The position numbers and the translations under genes are program-made. The notes beneath the pieces were generated by a model. It worked only from the letters and a program-made list of their open reading frames with translations, did no database searches and was not told the origin of the DNA. 37,658 nucleotides of DNA from positions 1 to 37,658 of the forward strand of contig JAFZWN010000126.1 in the NCBI GenBank assembly GCA_017617295.1, read 5' to 3'. This document shows, one piece after another, positions 1 through 7,976 of this stretch. Source of the stretch: Clostridiales bacterium (lineage in GTDB: Bacteria; Bacillota; Clostridia; Saccharofermentanales; Saccharofermentanaceae). Each line of letters opens with the position of its first letter. The first letter of the stretch is position 1.

Positions 1-1
1 C

Positions 2-913
2 AGGTTTAAGAAGAATATCCTGAGGTATATCCCGTTATATCTGATGGTGCTTATTCCTGTCGTTTATTATCTGATATTCCGTTATGTTCCTATGTTCGGT
101 AATATCATCGCTTTCAGAAAGTATCGTGCCGGAGGAAGCATCTTTGGTGAGCAGTGGAGCGGTCTTCGTTATTTCAAGCAGTTCACAAAGGATTCCACTT
201 TCTGGAGAGCTTTTGCTAATACACTTATCCTTAATCTCGGATATCTCCTTTTCAGATTCCCGCTCACACTGATATTTGCACTTCTTATCAATGAGATCAG
301 AAACCTGCATTGGAAGAAATTTGTTCAGACTGTATCTTATCTTCCTCATTTTATATCTATGGTTATCGTTGTAGGTATGATCAAGGAACTTCTTTCCACA
401 TCAGGTCCCATCAACGATCTTATTGCCAGACTCGGAGGGGATAAGATAGCGTTTATATCCCTGTCGCAATGGTTCAGGACTATATTTATTGTATCCGGTC
501 TCTGGCAGAGCCTTGGCTGGGGTACTATCCTTTATCTTGCCGCGATGTCCGGTATCAATCCTTCTCTTTATGAGGCGGCAGCCGTTGACGGAGCAAATCA
601 TTTCCAGAGAGTAATCCATGTAACGATCCCCTGTATCCTGCCTACGATCACAACGCTTCTTATCCTTGATATCGGCGGACTTGTCGGTTCGGGCGGGGCT
701 TTTGAGAAGGTATTCCTCCTTTATAACCCTATGACATATTCAACAGGAGATATCATATCGACATATGTCTATCGAATGGGTATCGGTTCACAGACCGGAG
801 GAAACTTCAGTTATGCAACGGCGGTCGGACTCTTTGAAGGACTTATCAATCTCATCCTTCTTACTATCGCCAATAAGGCATCCAAGAAATTCACTGACAG
901 CAGTCTCTGGTAA
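2..913 (+). CDS. Carbohydrate ABC transporter permease, LplB-like (5' partial)
   Basis: Inner-membrane permease of a CUT1-type sugar importer. The reading frame is open from base 2, so the true start lies upstream of the window; the first in-window ATG at 44 follows in-frame codons for a basic, hydrophobic stretch typical of the N-terminus. The protein has about six hydrophobic segments. The EAA loop that docks on the ATPase is visible around bases 570-640 (YEAAAVDGANHF followed by IPCILP). The family is the LplB/YtcP type, used by Firmicutes for oligosaccharides, often from plant or host glycans. It is followed after 12 bases by a second permease and then by a binding lipoprotein, so the three form one importer. 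No ATPase gene is nearby; such systems commonly share an MsmX-like ATPase encoded elsewhere. The substrate cannot be read from the sequence. Confidence 0.93.
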   Translation, partial: RFKKNILRYIPLYLMVLIPVVYYLIFRYVPMFGNIIAFRKYRAGGSIFGEQWSGLRYFKQFTKDSTFWRAFANTLILNLGYLLFRFPLTLIFALLINEIRNLHWKKFVQTVSYLPHFISMVIVVGMIKELLSTSGPINDLIARLGGDKIAFISLSQWFRTIFIVSGLWQSLGWGTILYLAAMSGINPSLYEAAAVDGANHFQRVIHVTIPCILPTITTLLILDIGGLVGSGGAFEKVFLLYNPMTYSTGDIISTYVYRMGIGSQTGGNFSYATAVGLFEGLINLILLTIANKASKKFTDSSLW

Positions 914-925
914 GGCAGGTTTTAT

Positions 926-1819
926 ATGGCAACCAATACTTTAAAAGCACATAACAGTAAGAACAGGATCAAGGAGTCGATCGGATACCGTATTTTCGTA
1001 GTCTGCAATACGATACTGATGATACTGATATCGATAGCGACACTGTATCCGTTCCTTTATCTGGTATCACAGTCCTTTACGTCCGAGCAGGCTATCATCG
1101 CGGGACATACGAGCCTGATACCTGAAGGGTTTAATATAGACACATATAAATATGTTCTCACCAAGGGTGATTTCCTTCTTTACTACAGGAACACCATCAT
1201 CTATACGGTCATCGGTACGGTATTGTCTCTGACCTTCTCGGCATTCCTGGCTTATCCTCTGTCGAAGAACGAGCTGAAGTTCAATCGGATCCTGACGCCT
1301 TTCATAGTGTTCACGATGTATTTCGGCGGCGGACTCATCGCAAACTATATCCTTATCGACAGACTTGGTCTAAAGAACACGATGGGCGGCTTTATCTTCC
1401 CGATGATGATCAGCACATATTATGTTCTCCTCATGAAGTCTTTCTTCCAGAGTATCCCCAAGGATCTTGAGGAGGCAGGCGAGATCGACGGTCTTGGCAA
1501 GTTCGGAGTCTTCTGGAGGATCGCACTTCCGCTTTCCAAGCCCATCATGGCTACGATGACTCTTTTCTACGCTGTAATGTACTGGAACAACTGGTTCAAT
1601 GCATTCCTGTACCTTCAGGATAAATCCAAGTGGCCTGTAGCATATTACCTTCAGACGATCATCAGAGGCCAGGGCGCAAATGATCCCGACGCAGCACAGG
1701 TATCACTCAATATCAAATCATGCGCGATGGTGCTTACGGTACTTCCCATCATCCTTGTATATCCTTTCGTTCAGAAATATTACGTACAGGGCATGATGCT
1801 CGGCGGCGTCAAGGAATAA
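926..1819 (+). CDS. Carbohydrate ABC transporter permease, YtcP-like
   Basis: Second permease of the importer, 297 residues with about six membrane segments; the first is near residues 22-47. The EAA loop is present (EEAGEIDGLGKFGVFWRIALP), and the protein ends in a short cytoplasmic tail (YYVQGMMLGGVKE) typical of the YtcP/AraQ branch. A GGCAGG motif lies about six bases before the ATG, only 12 bases after the first permease, so the two are cotranscribed. The 60-base gap to the next gene holds a small 5-bp hairpin (1846-1861), which could help stabilise the permease mRNA end or lower permease output relative to the binding protein; that is inference. Confidence 0.94.
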   Translation: MATNTLKAHNSKNRIKESIGYRIFVVCNTILMILISIATLYPFLYLVSQSFTSEQAIIAGHTSLIPEGFNIDTYKYVLTKGDFLLYYRNTIIYTVIGTVLSLTFSAFLAYPLSKNELKFNRILTPFIVFTMYFGGGLIANYILIDRLGLKNTMGGFIFPMMISTYYVLLMKSFFQSIPKDLEEAGEIDGLGKFGVFWRIALPLSKPIMATMTLFYAVMYWNNWFNAFLYLQDKSKWPVAYYLQTIIRGQGANDPDAAQVSLNIKSCAMVLTVLPIILVYPFVQKYYVQGMMLGGVKE

Positions 1820-1900
1820 GCCCCGCGATATCCACCCGGATGCAATCGGCATAACGGCCGACATCAAATATTAAATTTTGTGAATGACGGAGGAATGACT

Positions 1901-3643
1901 ATGAAGAACAGAAAGATCAAAGCGTCTGTCAGTGCGTTTCTGATCGCGTCGATGTGCATGGGCGTCGGATGCTCCAGCACAACACCGACTGAAAGTTCTG
2001 AGATAACAACTATCGCAGATGTTATCGAGACTCAGGACACGGAAGCTACCGAAGAAGGACTTGGTTATGAGTTTGGTCTTGGAACAACTTTCCATGCAGA
2101 TGAGCCTGTAACCTACACCATGTATTTCAGTGATGCCAGCTGGTATCCTATGGTTGACACATGGGAGTCCGAAGGGATCTTTGCAAAGATCGAGGAACTT
2201 ACAAACGTCCATCTTGATCTCATCTCTTTCGATAGTAACGACTATATGCAGAATGTTACTCTCGAGATCAATGCGGGTTCCGCAGCTTACATCATCCCCA
2301 AGATCTACGATGATTCCGCTTTTGTAGACGGCGGCGCTATCGTTCCTATCTCGGATTATGTACAGTACATGCCTTATTTCACGGATTTCTTCAACACATA
2401 TAACATGGCTGATGATCTCCGTACGATCACAAGAGCTAACGGTAAGTACTATAAGCTTCCCGGTATGCTCGAAGAGCCCCTGATCAACTATTCCTTCATG
2501 ATCAGAAGCGATATCTTCGAGGCTGCAGGCGTTGATGTTCCCGCTATGGAAGAAGACTGGACATGGGATGATCTTTGCGATGCCCTCATTCAGGTCAAGG
2601 CCTACATGGTTGAGCAGGGAATGTGTACAGAAGATGATTATATCTGGTCTGATCTCTGGTGCGGTAACCAGTCCGGTCAGGGCAACGGCGGTAACCTTCT
2701 CAAGGTTATGGGTATCACATACGACGTAAATGCCGGATGGGGTATCGGTAACGGTATGAGATACAACCCCGATTCCGACGAGTTCTATTTCTCTCCCACA
2801 ACAGATAACTACAGAGCTATGATTGAAGCTTGCCACAGATTCATCGAAGAGGGTATCCTTGATCCCGAGACATTCACACAGGATGATGATGTTGCTCTTA
2901 ACCACTTCTATAACGGCGAGACAGTTATCGTTTCCGTTAACCAGGGTCAGGTTGCCAACTACACAAGCCACCTCGATGAGCAGCTTGGTGCAGGCAACTA
3001 CGAGACATACATCGTAACACCTCCCCAGGGAACAACAAACTATTCCACAGCCGGCGCAGAGAGACTTGAGAACGGCGTTATGATCTCCCAGAACGCTCTT
3101 GACGAGCTCGGTGAGGACGGCTTCATCCAGATGCTCCGTTTCGTTGACTGGCTCTTCTATTCTGATGAGGCATACACCCTTATAAAGTGGGGTGTTGAAG
3201 GCGAGACATTCCAGTACAATGATGACGGGACTAAGTCCCTTCTTGACGGCTACTGCTGCTCCGGTCTCGGATATGCTTCCACATCCGATGACGATGTCGA
3301 TATCAGACTTCAGTGGGGTTATGCATGCGGTAACTACTACTACGGCGGTACAGTAGAAGAGATGAGCGATAACTTTACAGATGCAGTCGCTTCTTATGTT
3401 AACCGTAACCTCGAGTACAGAGAGAGACCTCCGTTGGCTCCGCCTGTAGCTCCTACGGCTGATGAGAACGAAGAGATCAATATCATCGCTACTCCTCTAA
3501 TCAGTAATGTTAACTCCTGGACACTCCTGTTCGTTACAGGTCAGGCAGATATCGATGCTCAGTGGGATGAATATGTTGCTTCCTGCTCTGACGCAGATTC
3601 GCTTACAGAGATGTATAACGAGATCTACAGCCGTACAGCTTGA
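1901..3643 (+). CDS. Extracellular solute-binding lipoprotein of the sugar ABC importer
   Basis: Ligand-binding lipoprotein, 581 residues from the ATG at 1901. That start is chosen because GGAGGA (1889-1894) sits six bases upstream, whereas the in-frame GTG at 1880 precedes the ribosome site and ATG 1895 abuts it. The N-terminus is a type II signal: basic MKNRKIK, a hydrophobic core, then a lipobox ending in Cys24 (MGVGC). Gly at -3 is unusual, but the Cys followed by a Ser/Thr/Glu-rich linker fits. The mature part is an LplA-like family 1 binding protein, longer (about 550 residues) than classic maltose-binding proteins, as usual for partners of LplB/YtcP permeases. It is aromatic-rich (many Trp and Tyr), fitting sugar stacking. 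A terminator follows. The ligand is unknown. Confidence 0.92.
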   Translation: MKNRKIKASVSAFLIASMCMGVGCSSTTPTESSEITTIADVIETQDTEATEEGLGYEFGLGTTFHADEPVTYTMYFSDASWYPMVDTWESEGIFAKIEELTNVHLDLISFDSNDYMQNVTLEINAGSAAYIIPKIYDDSAFVDGGAIVPISDYVQYMPYFTDFFNTYNMADDLRTITRANGKYYKLPGMLEEPLINYSFMIRSDIFEAAGVDVPAMEEDWTWDDLCDALIQVKAYMVEQGMCTEDDYIWSDLWCGNQSGQGNGGNLLKVMGITYDVNAGWGIGNGMRYNPDSDEFYFSPTTDNYRAMIEACHRFIEEGILDPETFTQDDDVALNHFYNGETVIVSVNQGQVANYTSHLDEQLGAGNYETYIVTPPQGTTNYSTAGAERLENGVMISQNALDELGEDGFIQMLRFVDWLFYSDEAYTLIKWGVEGETFQYNDDGTKSLLDGYCCSGLGYASTSDDDVDIRLQWGYACGNYYYGGTVEEMSDNFTDAVASYVNRNLEYRERPPLAPPVAPTADENEEINIIATPLISNVNSWTLLFVTGQADIDAQWDEYVASCSDADSLTEMYNEIYSRTA

Positions 3644-3671
3644 CAGTAGATCGATAACTTCCGGTAAGTTG

Positions 3672-3704
3672 GAGGACTCTCTTAAAAAGGGAGTCCTCTT
3701 TTTT
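3672..3704 (+). terminator. Rho-independent terminator of the sugar importer operon
   Basis: Stem GAGGACTC (3672-3679) pairs with GAGTCCTC (3691-3698) around an A-rich loop, followed by a run of T. It lies 28 bases after the binding-protein stop. Confidence 0.9.
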
Positions 3705-3758
3705 GTATATATGGATTAAGCCGGTCAAAGGTTGTGTTGCCTCATTTACTGAGCCCCC

Positions 3759-3794
3759 CAAAAAATATGCGCAATTCCCGTTTTCGGGATTGCG
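3759..3794 (-). terminator. Terminator of ychF
   Basis: A 14-bp stem with one bulged base and an AAA loop (arms around 3766-3780 and 3784-3797). On the minus strand it is followed by six T (plus-strand A run 3760-3765). It is correctly placed downstream of the minus-strand ychF stop at 3852. Confidence 0.85.
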
Positions 3795-3851
3795 CATACA
3801 TGTTGAATTATCTTTTAGGAAATGATCCTCAGAAACGGTGCTCTTGATCTG

Positions 3852-4943
3852 TCAGACGTTGAACCTGAAGAGGACAACATCGCCGTCTTTCATGACGTAT
3901 TCCTTGCCTTCGGATCTGACAAGGCCCTTTTCCTTGGCTGCCGTCATCGAACCGCATGCCATGAGATCGTCGTAGGAGACTACTTCGGCTCTGATGAATC
4001 CGCGCTCAAAGTCGGAGTGGATCTTACCTGCGGCCTGAGGAGCCTTTGTGCCGTTCTTGATAGTCCATGCACGGACTTCCTGGGGTCCTGCAGTCAGGTA
4101 GGAGATAAGACCGAGAAGCTTATAGGATGCCTGGATCATCTTGTCCAGACCGGCGCTGTCGATGCCCAGATCTTCGAGGAACATCTCTCGGTCTTCGGGT
4201 TCGAGCTGACCGAGCTCCTCCTCGATCTTGGCGGAGATCACAACGACTTCACTGTCGGACTGAGCCGCGATCTTTCTGACTGTCTCAACATAGGGGATAT
4301 CTGGATTCTTGATATCTTCCTCGGCGATATTCGCACAGAAGAGTACAGGTTTCATGGAGATAAGCTGAAGATCCTTAGTGTACTCTGCTTCTTCCTCTGT
4401 GAACTCGAGGATACGGGCAGGTTTCTCTTCTTCAAGGCATTTATAGATCCTCTCATAAACTTCGAGAGCGGGAGCGAAAGACTTATCGCCGCCCTTCATC
4501 ATCTTCTGTGTCTTTTCGATCCTCTTTTCCATGATCTCCATATCCGAAAGGATAAGCTCTAGATCGATGACTCCGATATCTCTCTCGGGATCGGCATTGC
4601 CTTCGACGTGTACTACATCGGGATCGTCAAAACATCTTACGACATGGCAGATGGCATCGACTTCCCTGATATTTGACAGGAACTTGTTGCCCAGACCTTC
4701 GCCCTTGCTGGCACCTTTTACGAGACCTGCGATATCTACGAATTCGACGACGGCCGGAGTGTATTTCTCGGGGTTATACATCTTGGCCAGTTCGTCAAGA
4801 CGGCTGTCGGGAACGGATACTACACCGACATTGGGTTCGATGGTGCAGAAGGGGTAGTTGGCCGATTCTGCGCCCGCTTTTGTGACCGCGTTGAAAAGTG
4901 TGCTCTTGCCTACATTCGGAAGACCGACGATACCAAGTTTCAT
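3852..4943 (-). CDS. ychF: Redox-sensitive ribosome-binding ATPase YchF (OLA1 family)
   Basis: Obg-related P-loop protein of 363 residues, the usual family length. The G1 motif GLPNVGKST is at residues 7-15, the switch II DxxG-type motif is DIAGLVKGAS, and the base-recognition motif is ANIAEED, i.e. NxxE instead of NKxD, the hallmark of the ATP-preferring YchF/OLA1 branch. A helical coiled-coil insertion follows G3, and the C-terminus is a TGS domain (from about residue 278, ending FRFNV). YchF binds ribosomes and affects stress-dependent translation. The start is supported by AGGAG (4951-4955) seven bases upstream. The gene stands alone, with its own terminator. Confidence 0.98.
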   Translation of the reverse strand: MKLGIVGLPNVGKSTLFNAVTKAGAESANYPFCTIEPNVGVVSVPDSRLDELAKMYNPEKYTPAVVEFVDIAGLVKGASKGEGLGNKFLSNIREVDAICHVVRCFDDPDVVHVEGNADPERDIGVIDLELILSDMEIMEKRIEKTQKMMKGGDKSFAPALEVYERIYKCLEEEKPARILEFTEEEAEYTKDLQLISMKPVLFCANIAEEDIKNPDIPYVETVRKIAAQSDSEVVVISAKIEEELGQLEPEDREMFLEDLGIDSAGLDKMIQASYKLLGLISYLTAGPQEVRAWTIKNGTKAPQAAGKIHSDFERGFIRAEVVSYDDLMACGSMTAAKEKGLVRSEGKEYVMKDGDVVLFRFNV

Positions 4944-5034
4944 ATATTATCTCCTGTCTGCTTATAAAGCATTAGATTTATTACATATTTAAAACAACTG
5001 TCGATTGTATCAGAATAGCATAAAACTAACAAGT

Positions 5035-5118
5035 GGACTATTAAACGGACTATTGTCGGTTTTTGTGTGCGTTTTTCCGCAAAGTTTACAATTATGACTG
5101 CAGCGACGGGTGTATAAT
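5035..5118 (+). promoter_or_regulatory. Candidate promoter region of the comM-dprA-topA run
   Basis: A perfect TATAAT (-10) lies at 5113-5118. The best -35-like match, TTTACA (5085-5090), is 22 bases away, too far for a standard sigma-A promoter, so an activator or another sigma factor may be needed. An exact 8-base direct repeat GGACTATT (5035-5042 and 5047-5054) with 12-base spacing, just over one helical turn, lies upstream and could be an operator. No function is proven. Confidence 0.4.
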
Positions 5119-5173
5119 AAGAAAAAATGTTCTAACAGTCGGTGTGTGCATGTCGGGGAGAAGGAGGCATGTG

Positions 5174-6691
5174 ATGGCTGTAAGACATAAGGTGTTTAAG
5201 ATCTTCTCGGGGTTTGTCGATGACCTCGAGGGGGTGCTTGCCGAGATCGAGATATCGGTAAGGCCCGGGATACCGACATTTGATGTGATCGGTCTGTGTG
5301 ATTCATCGATAAAGGAATGCCGCGGCAGGGTAAGGGCCGCCGTGATCTCGGCAGGTTTTCTGATGCCGGGAGGTCATGTCACGGTCAATATCTCTCCGGC
5401 CTATATCAAGAAGAGCGGCACATGCTGTGATCTGGCGGTGGCGCTGGGGCTCCTTTTCGTGAGCGAACAGCTTCATGCTCCGAGAGATTCACTGATATAT
5501 GCGGAAGGGGAATTGTCACTGACGGGAGATGTCAGACCTACACCGGGAGGTTCTATGAGACTTCGTGCCTCTTGCGCGAAGCGGTTCGATTATAAACTGA
5601 TCCCGGGAGGGGAAGAGATAGCCGCAGGAAGCGCCTGTATCGACGCGATGTGCGTGAACACGCTTTTTGATGCTGCTGCTATTTTCATGGAGGATGATTA
5701 CAGGCCGCAGAGGTTCGATCCTTCGATGCTTTCTGAAGTTACCCCTGAACTTCCCGATATCTCATGTGTAAAAGGTCAGGAGAAAGCCAAACGGGCTATA
5801 CTTATCGCGGCTTCCGGCAGGCATAATCTCATGCTCCTGGGATCTCCGGGATGCGGTAAGACTATGGCTGCAAAGCTCACTTCTGAGATCATGCCTCCGC
5901 TTACCGATAAGGAAAAATGTGAGATATGCGCCATTAACGAGATCGTGAGCGTGGGTGAGGAGATAAAACGGCCGTTCCGCTATATCTATCCGGGTATAAC
6001 TCCGGGCAGGATACTCGGTTCATATAAGTTTCAGAGACCCGGAGAGTGCATAATGGCCAATAACGGGATACTGTTCGCGGACGAGATATGCGAGTTCAAG
6101 CCGCAGCTTTTGGATCTTCTGAGGATCCCTATGGAGAACGGTACTGTAAGTATCGATAACGGCGAGAAGTCTTCCGTACTTAAGTCATCGTTTATTTTCA
6201 TCGGAGCGGGGAATCCGTGCCGGTGCGGCAACCTGTTTGAACCGGGGAAGAAATGCACTTGCTCACCATCAGTGAGGAAGAGATATATGAGTAAGCTTTC
6301 AGGTCCGTTTATTGACAGGATAGATCTCTTCACGGAGATGAGGGCCGTAGATCCGAAGGCTCTTTCTGAGGTCGCGAGGAACCGGGCCGATCCCGAGGGG
6401 GCAAAGATGCGGGAACTGACCGTCAGGGCATCAGCCATGCAAAAGGAGAGGTTCGGTGAAGGCGTATATAACGGCAATGCTCCGTCTGTTGATTCCGATA
6501 TCCTGAGAGCACCGTCTGACGTGGTCGATACTGCGGTCAGGATAGCAACATCTGACGGATATTCCGCCAGGGGATTCGGCAGGCTCTTAAGAGTCGGAAG
6601 GACTATAGCGGATATAGACGGAAGAGCTGATATGAATGTGGCCGATATCATGGAGGCGGCTCTGTACAGAAGAAGCGTTATCACCGGCTGA
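5174..6691 (+). CDS. comM: ComM/YifB family AAA+ ATPase (Mg-chelatase-like helicase)
   Basis: A 505-residue AAA+ protein of the YifB/ComM family. The ATG at 5174 is chosen because AAGGAGG (5161-5167) lies six bases upstream; the frame is open further upstream, but those codons look non-coding. The N-terminal ChlI/Lon-protease-like domain (VEIEISVRPG-type opening, residues 10-165) precedes the AAA+ core, with Walker A GSPGCGKT near residue 225 and Walker B ILFADEICEF. A Cys cluster (NPCRCG...CTC) and the RYMSKLSGPFIDRIDL segment are typical. ComM of Gram-negative species is a hexameric helicase that drives branch migration during natural transformation; the role in Clostridia is less clear. 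It sits directly upstream of dprA, the usual Clostridia arrangement. Confidence 0.93.
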   Translation: MAVRHKVFKIFSGFVDDLEGVLAEIEISVRPGIPTFDVIGLCDSSIKECRGRVRAAVISAGFLMPGGHVTVNISPAYIKKSGTCCDLAVALGLLFVSEQLHAPRDSLIYAEGELSLTGDVRPTPGGSMRLRASCAKRFDYKLIPGGEEIAAGSACIDAMCVNTLFDAAAIFMEDDYRPQRFDPSMLSEVTPELPDISCVKGQEKAKRAILIAASGRHNLMLLGSPGCGKTMAAKLTSEIMPPLTDKEKCEICAINEIVSVGEEIKRPFRYIYPGITPGRILGSYKFQRPGECIMANNGILFADEICEFKPQLLDLLRIPMENGTVSIDNGEKSSVLKSSFIFIGAGNPCRCGNLFEPGKKCTCSPSVRKRYMSKLSGPFIDRIDLFTEMRAVDPKALSEVARNRADPEGAKMRELTVRASAMQKERFGEGVYNGNAPSVDSDILRAPSDVVDTAVRIATSDGYSARGFGRLLRVGRTIADIDGRADMNVADIMEAALYRRSVITG

Positions 6692-6722
6692 TGGCTGCTG
6701 CTTAAGGAAAGGAGAACGTGTC

Positions 6723-7922
6723 ATGTCTTATGACGAGAGGGATCTCAAATATATGGCATTGAGGTTTAATACGGGTTTTGGAGCGGCTTCCGTAAAGGAG
6801 GTGATTGGAAGCGGTATCGTGGATTCATACAGAGATATCTGGGATGACGACTGCGGGCTTCTTATGAAAGTGGCGGGGGATATCAGATTCTCATCGGGGA
6901 CCAGGACGGCCGCCAAGGCTTCGGCGGCAGCAAGAACTGAGGTTATGAGGGCTTTTGAGTATTATCGCGAAGAGACGGACAGGCTCAGACTCCATGTGAT
7001 ATCTATGTACGATGATGACTATCCCTATGCGTGGAAGAACCTTTCGGGGATGCCTAAAGTATTCTTTGCCAAGGGGGATCGTTCACTTCTGGGGGATGTA
7101 TTCTCTTCGGGTGCCGTTTCTGTCGTGGGATCGAGACATCCCGGGAGTTATGCCTTATATGCTACGGGGCAGATCGTAAAGGAGATATCTGAAAAAGGGA
7201 TAATAATAATTTCCGGGATGGCTATGGGGATCGACCGTCAGGCGCATATGTCGGCGTTGGACAGTAACGGAAAGACGATAGGTATCATGCCTTCAGGACT
7301 TGATATCGTCTATCCGTATCAGAATGCGGATATCTTTGACAGAATATGTGAGAAGGGACTTCTGATATCCGAGATGCCGCCCGGACAGCAGGTACTGCGG
7401 CAGTATTTTCCCGCGAGGAACAGGCTTATCGCGGCGTTGTCGGATGCCTGCCTGGTAATGGAGGCGGGGGAGCATAGCGGAACACTTCATACGGCATCTT
7501 TTGCTGCTAATCAGGGGAAGGCTCTTTTTGTCCTGCCTAATAATATCTATGCGGCAAATGCGGCTGGTTCACTGAAGCTCATTAAGGACGGAGCCGATAT
7601 CCTGCTCGGTTCCGAAGAGGTCATAGAGACAGTCGGCGCACAGGTAGGGATCAGGCTGTATGTGACGGGAGCGTCAGTCAAGACTGATAAAAATGAAGCT
7701 TCTGAAGAGGAGGCCGAAGAAGGATCAGAAGGATATAAAAAGGAGGATTGGAAAAAGAGGATATTAAACAAACTGGATATAAAAGATATGGATATCGGAA
7801 CACTGTCTTCCGAACTCGATGCGGATTTTTCTCTTCTTGCGCAATGCCTGACAGAACTGGAGCTGGACAAAAAGATCGAAGTATTCGAAGGAAAATACTC
7901 TTTGACTTTTAGCGGTAACTGA
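6723..7922 (+). CDS. dprA: DNA-processing protein DprA
   Basis: Single-strand DNA binding protein that loads RecA on incoming DNA during transformation. It has 399 residues from the ATG at 6723, supported by AAAGGAG (6708-6714) nine bases upstream. The Rossmann-fold core is clear: VVGSRHPGSYALYATG and IISGMAMGIDRQAHMSAL, then FPARNRLIAALSDACLVMEAGEHSGTLHTA. The N-terminal helical (SAM-like) region occupies about residues 1-90. A charged Glu/Lys linker near residue 325 leads to a C-terminal winged-helix (DML1-like) domain. Only 31 bases separate it from comM. No comEA/comEC or pilus genes are in view, so competence cannot be concluded. Confidence 0.95.
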   Translation: MSYDERDLKYMALRFNTGFGAASVKEVIGSGIVDSYRDIWDDDCGLLMKVAGDIRFSSGTRTAAKASAAARTEVMRAFEYYREETDRLRLHVISMYDDDYPYAWKNLSGMPKVFFAKGDRSLLGDVFSSGAVSVVGSRHPGSYALYATGQIVKEISEKGIIIISGMAMGIDRQAHMSALDSNGKTIGIMPSGLDIVYPYQNADIFDRICEKGLLISEMPPGQQVLRQYFPARNRLIAALSDACLVMEAGEHSGTLHTASFAANQGKALFVLPNNIYAANAAGSLKLIKDGADILLGSEEVIETVGAQVGIRLYVTGASVKTDKNEASEEEAEEGSEGYKKEDWKKRILNKLDIKDMDIGTLSSELDADFSLLAQCLTELELDKKIEVFEGKYSLTFSGN

Positions 7923-7976
7923 ATTATAGTCAAATACTGTAATAAAATTTTCGCTAATAAAGAAGGATATTATTTA

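Noticed and set aside
1871..2971. Long minus-strand open frame of 366 codons opposite the binding-protein gene
   Set aside because: It is antisense to a clear lipoprotein gene, has no ribosome site or recognisable family, and its composition follows from the codon usage of the real gene.
3822..4562. Plus-strand open frame of 246 codons opposite ychF
   Set aside because: It is a shadow of ychF, starting inside the ychF terminator spacer without a ribosome site.
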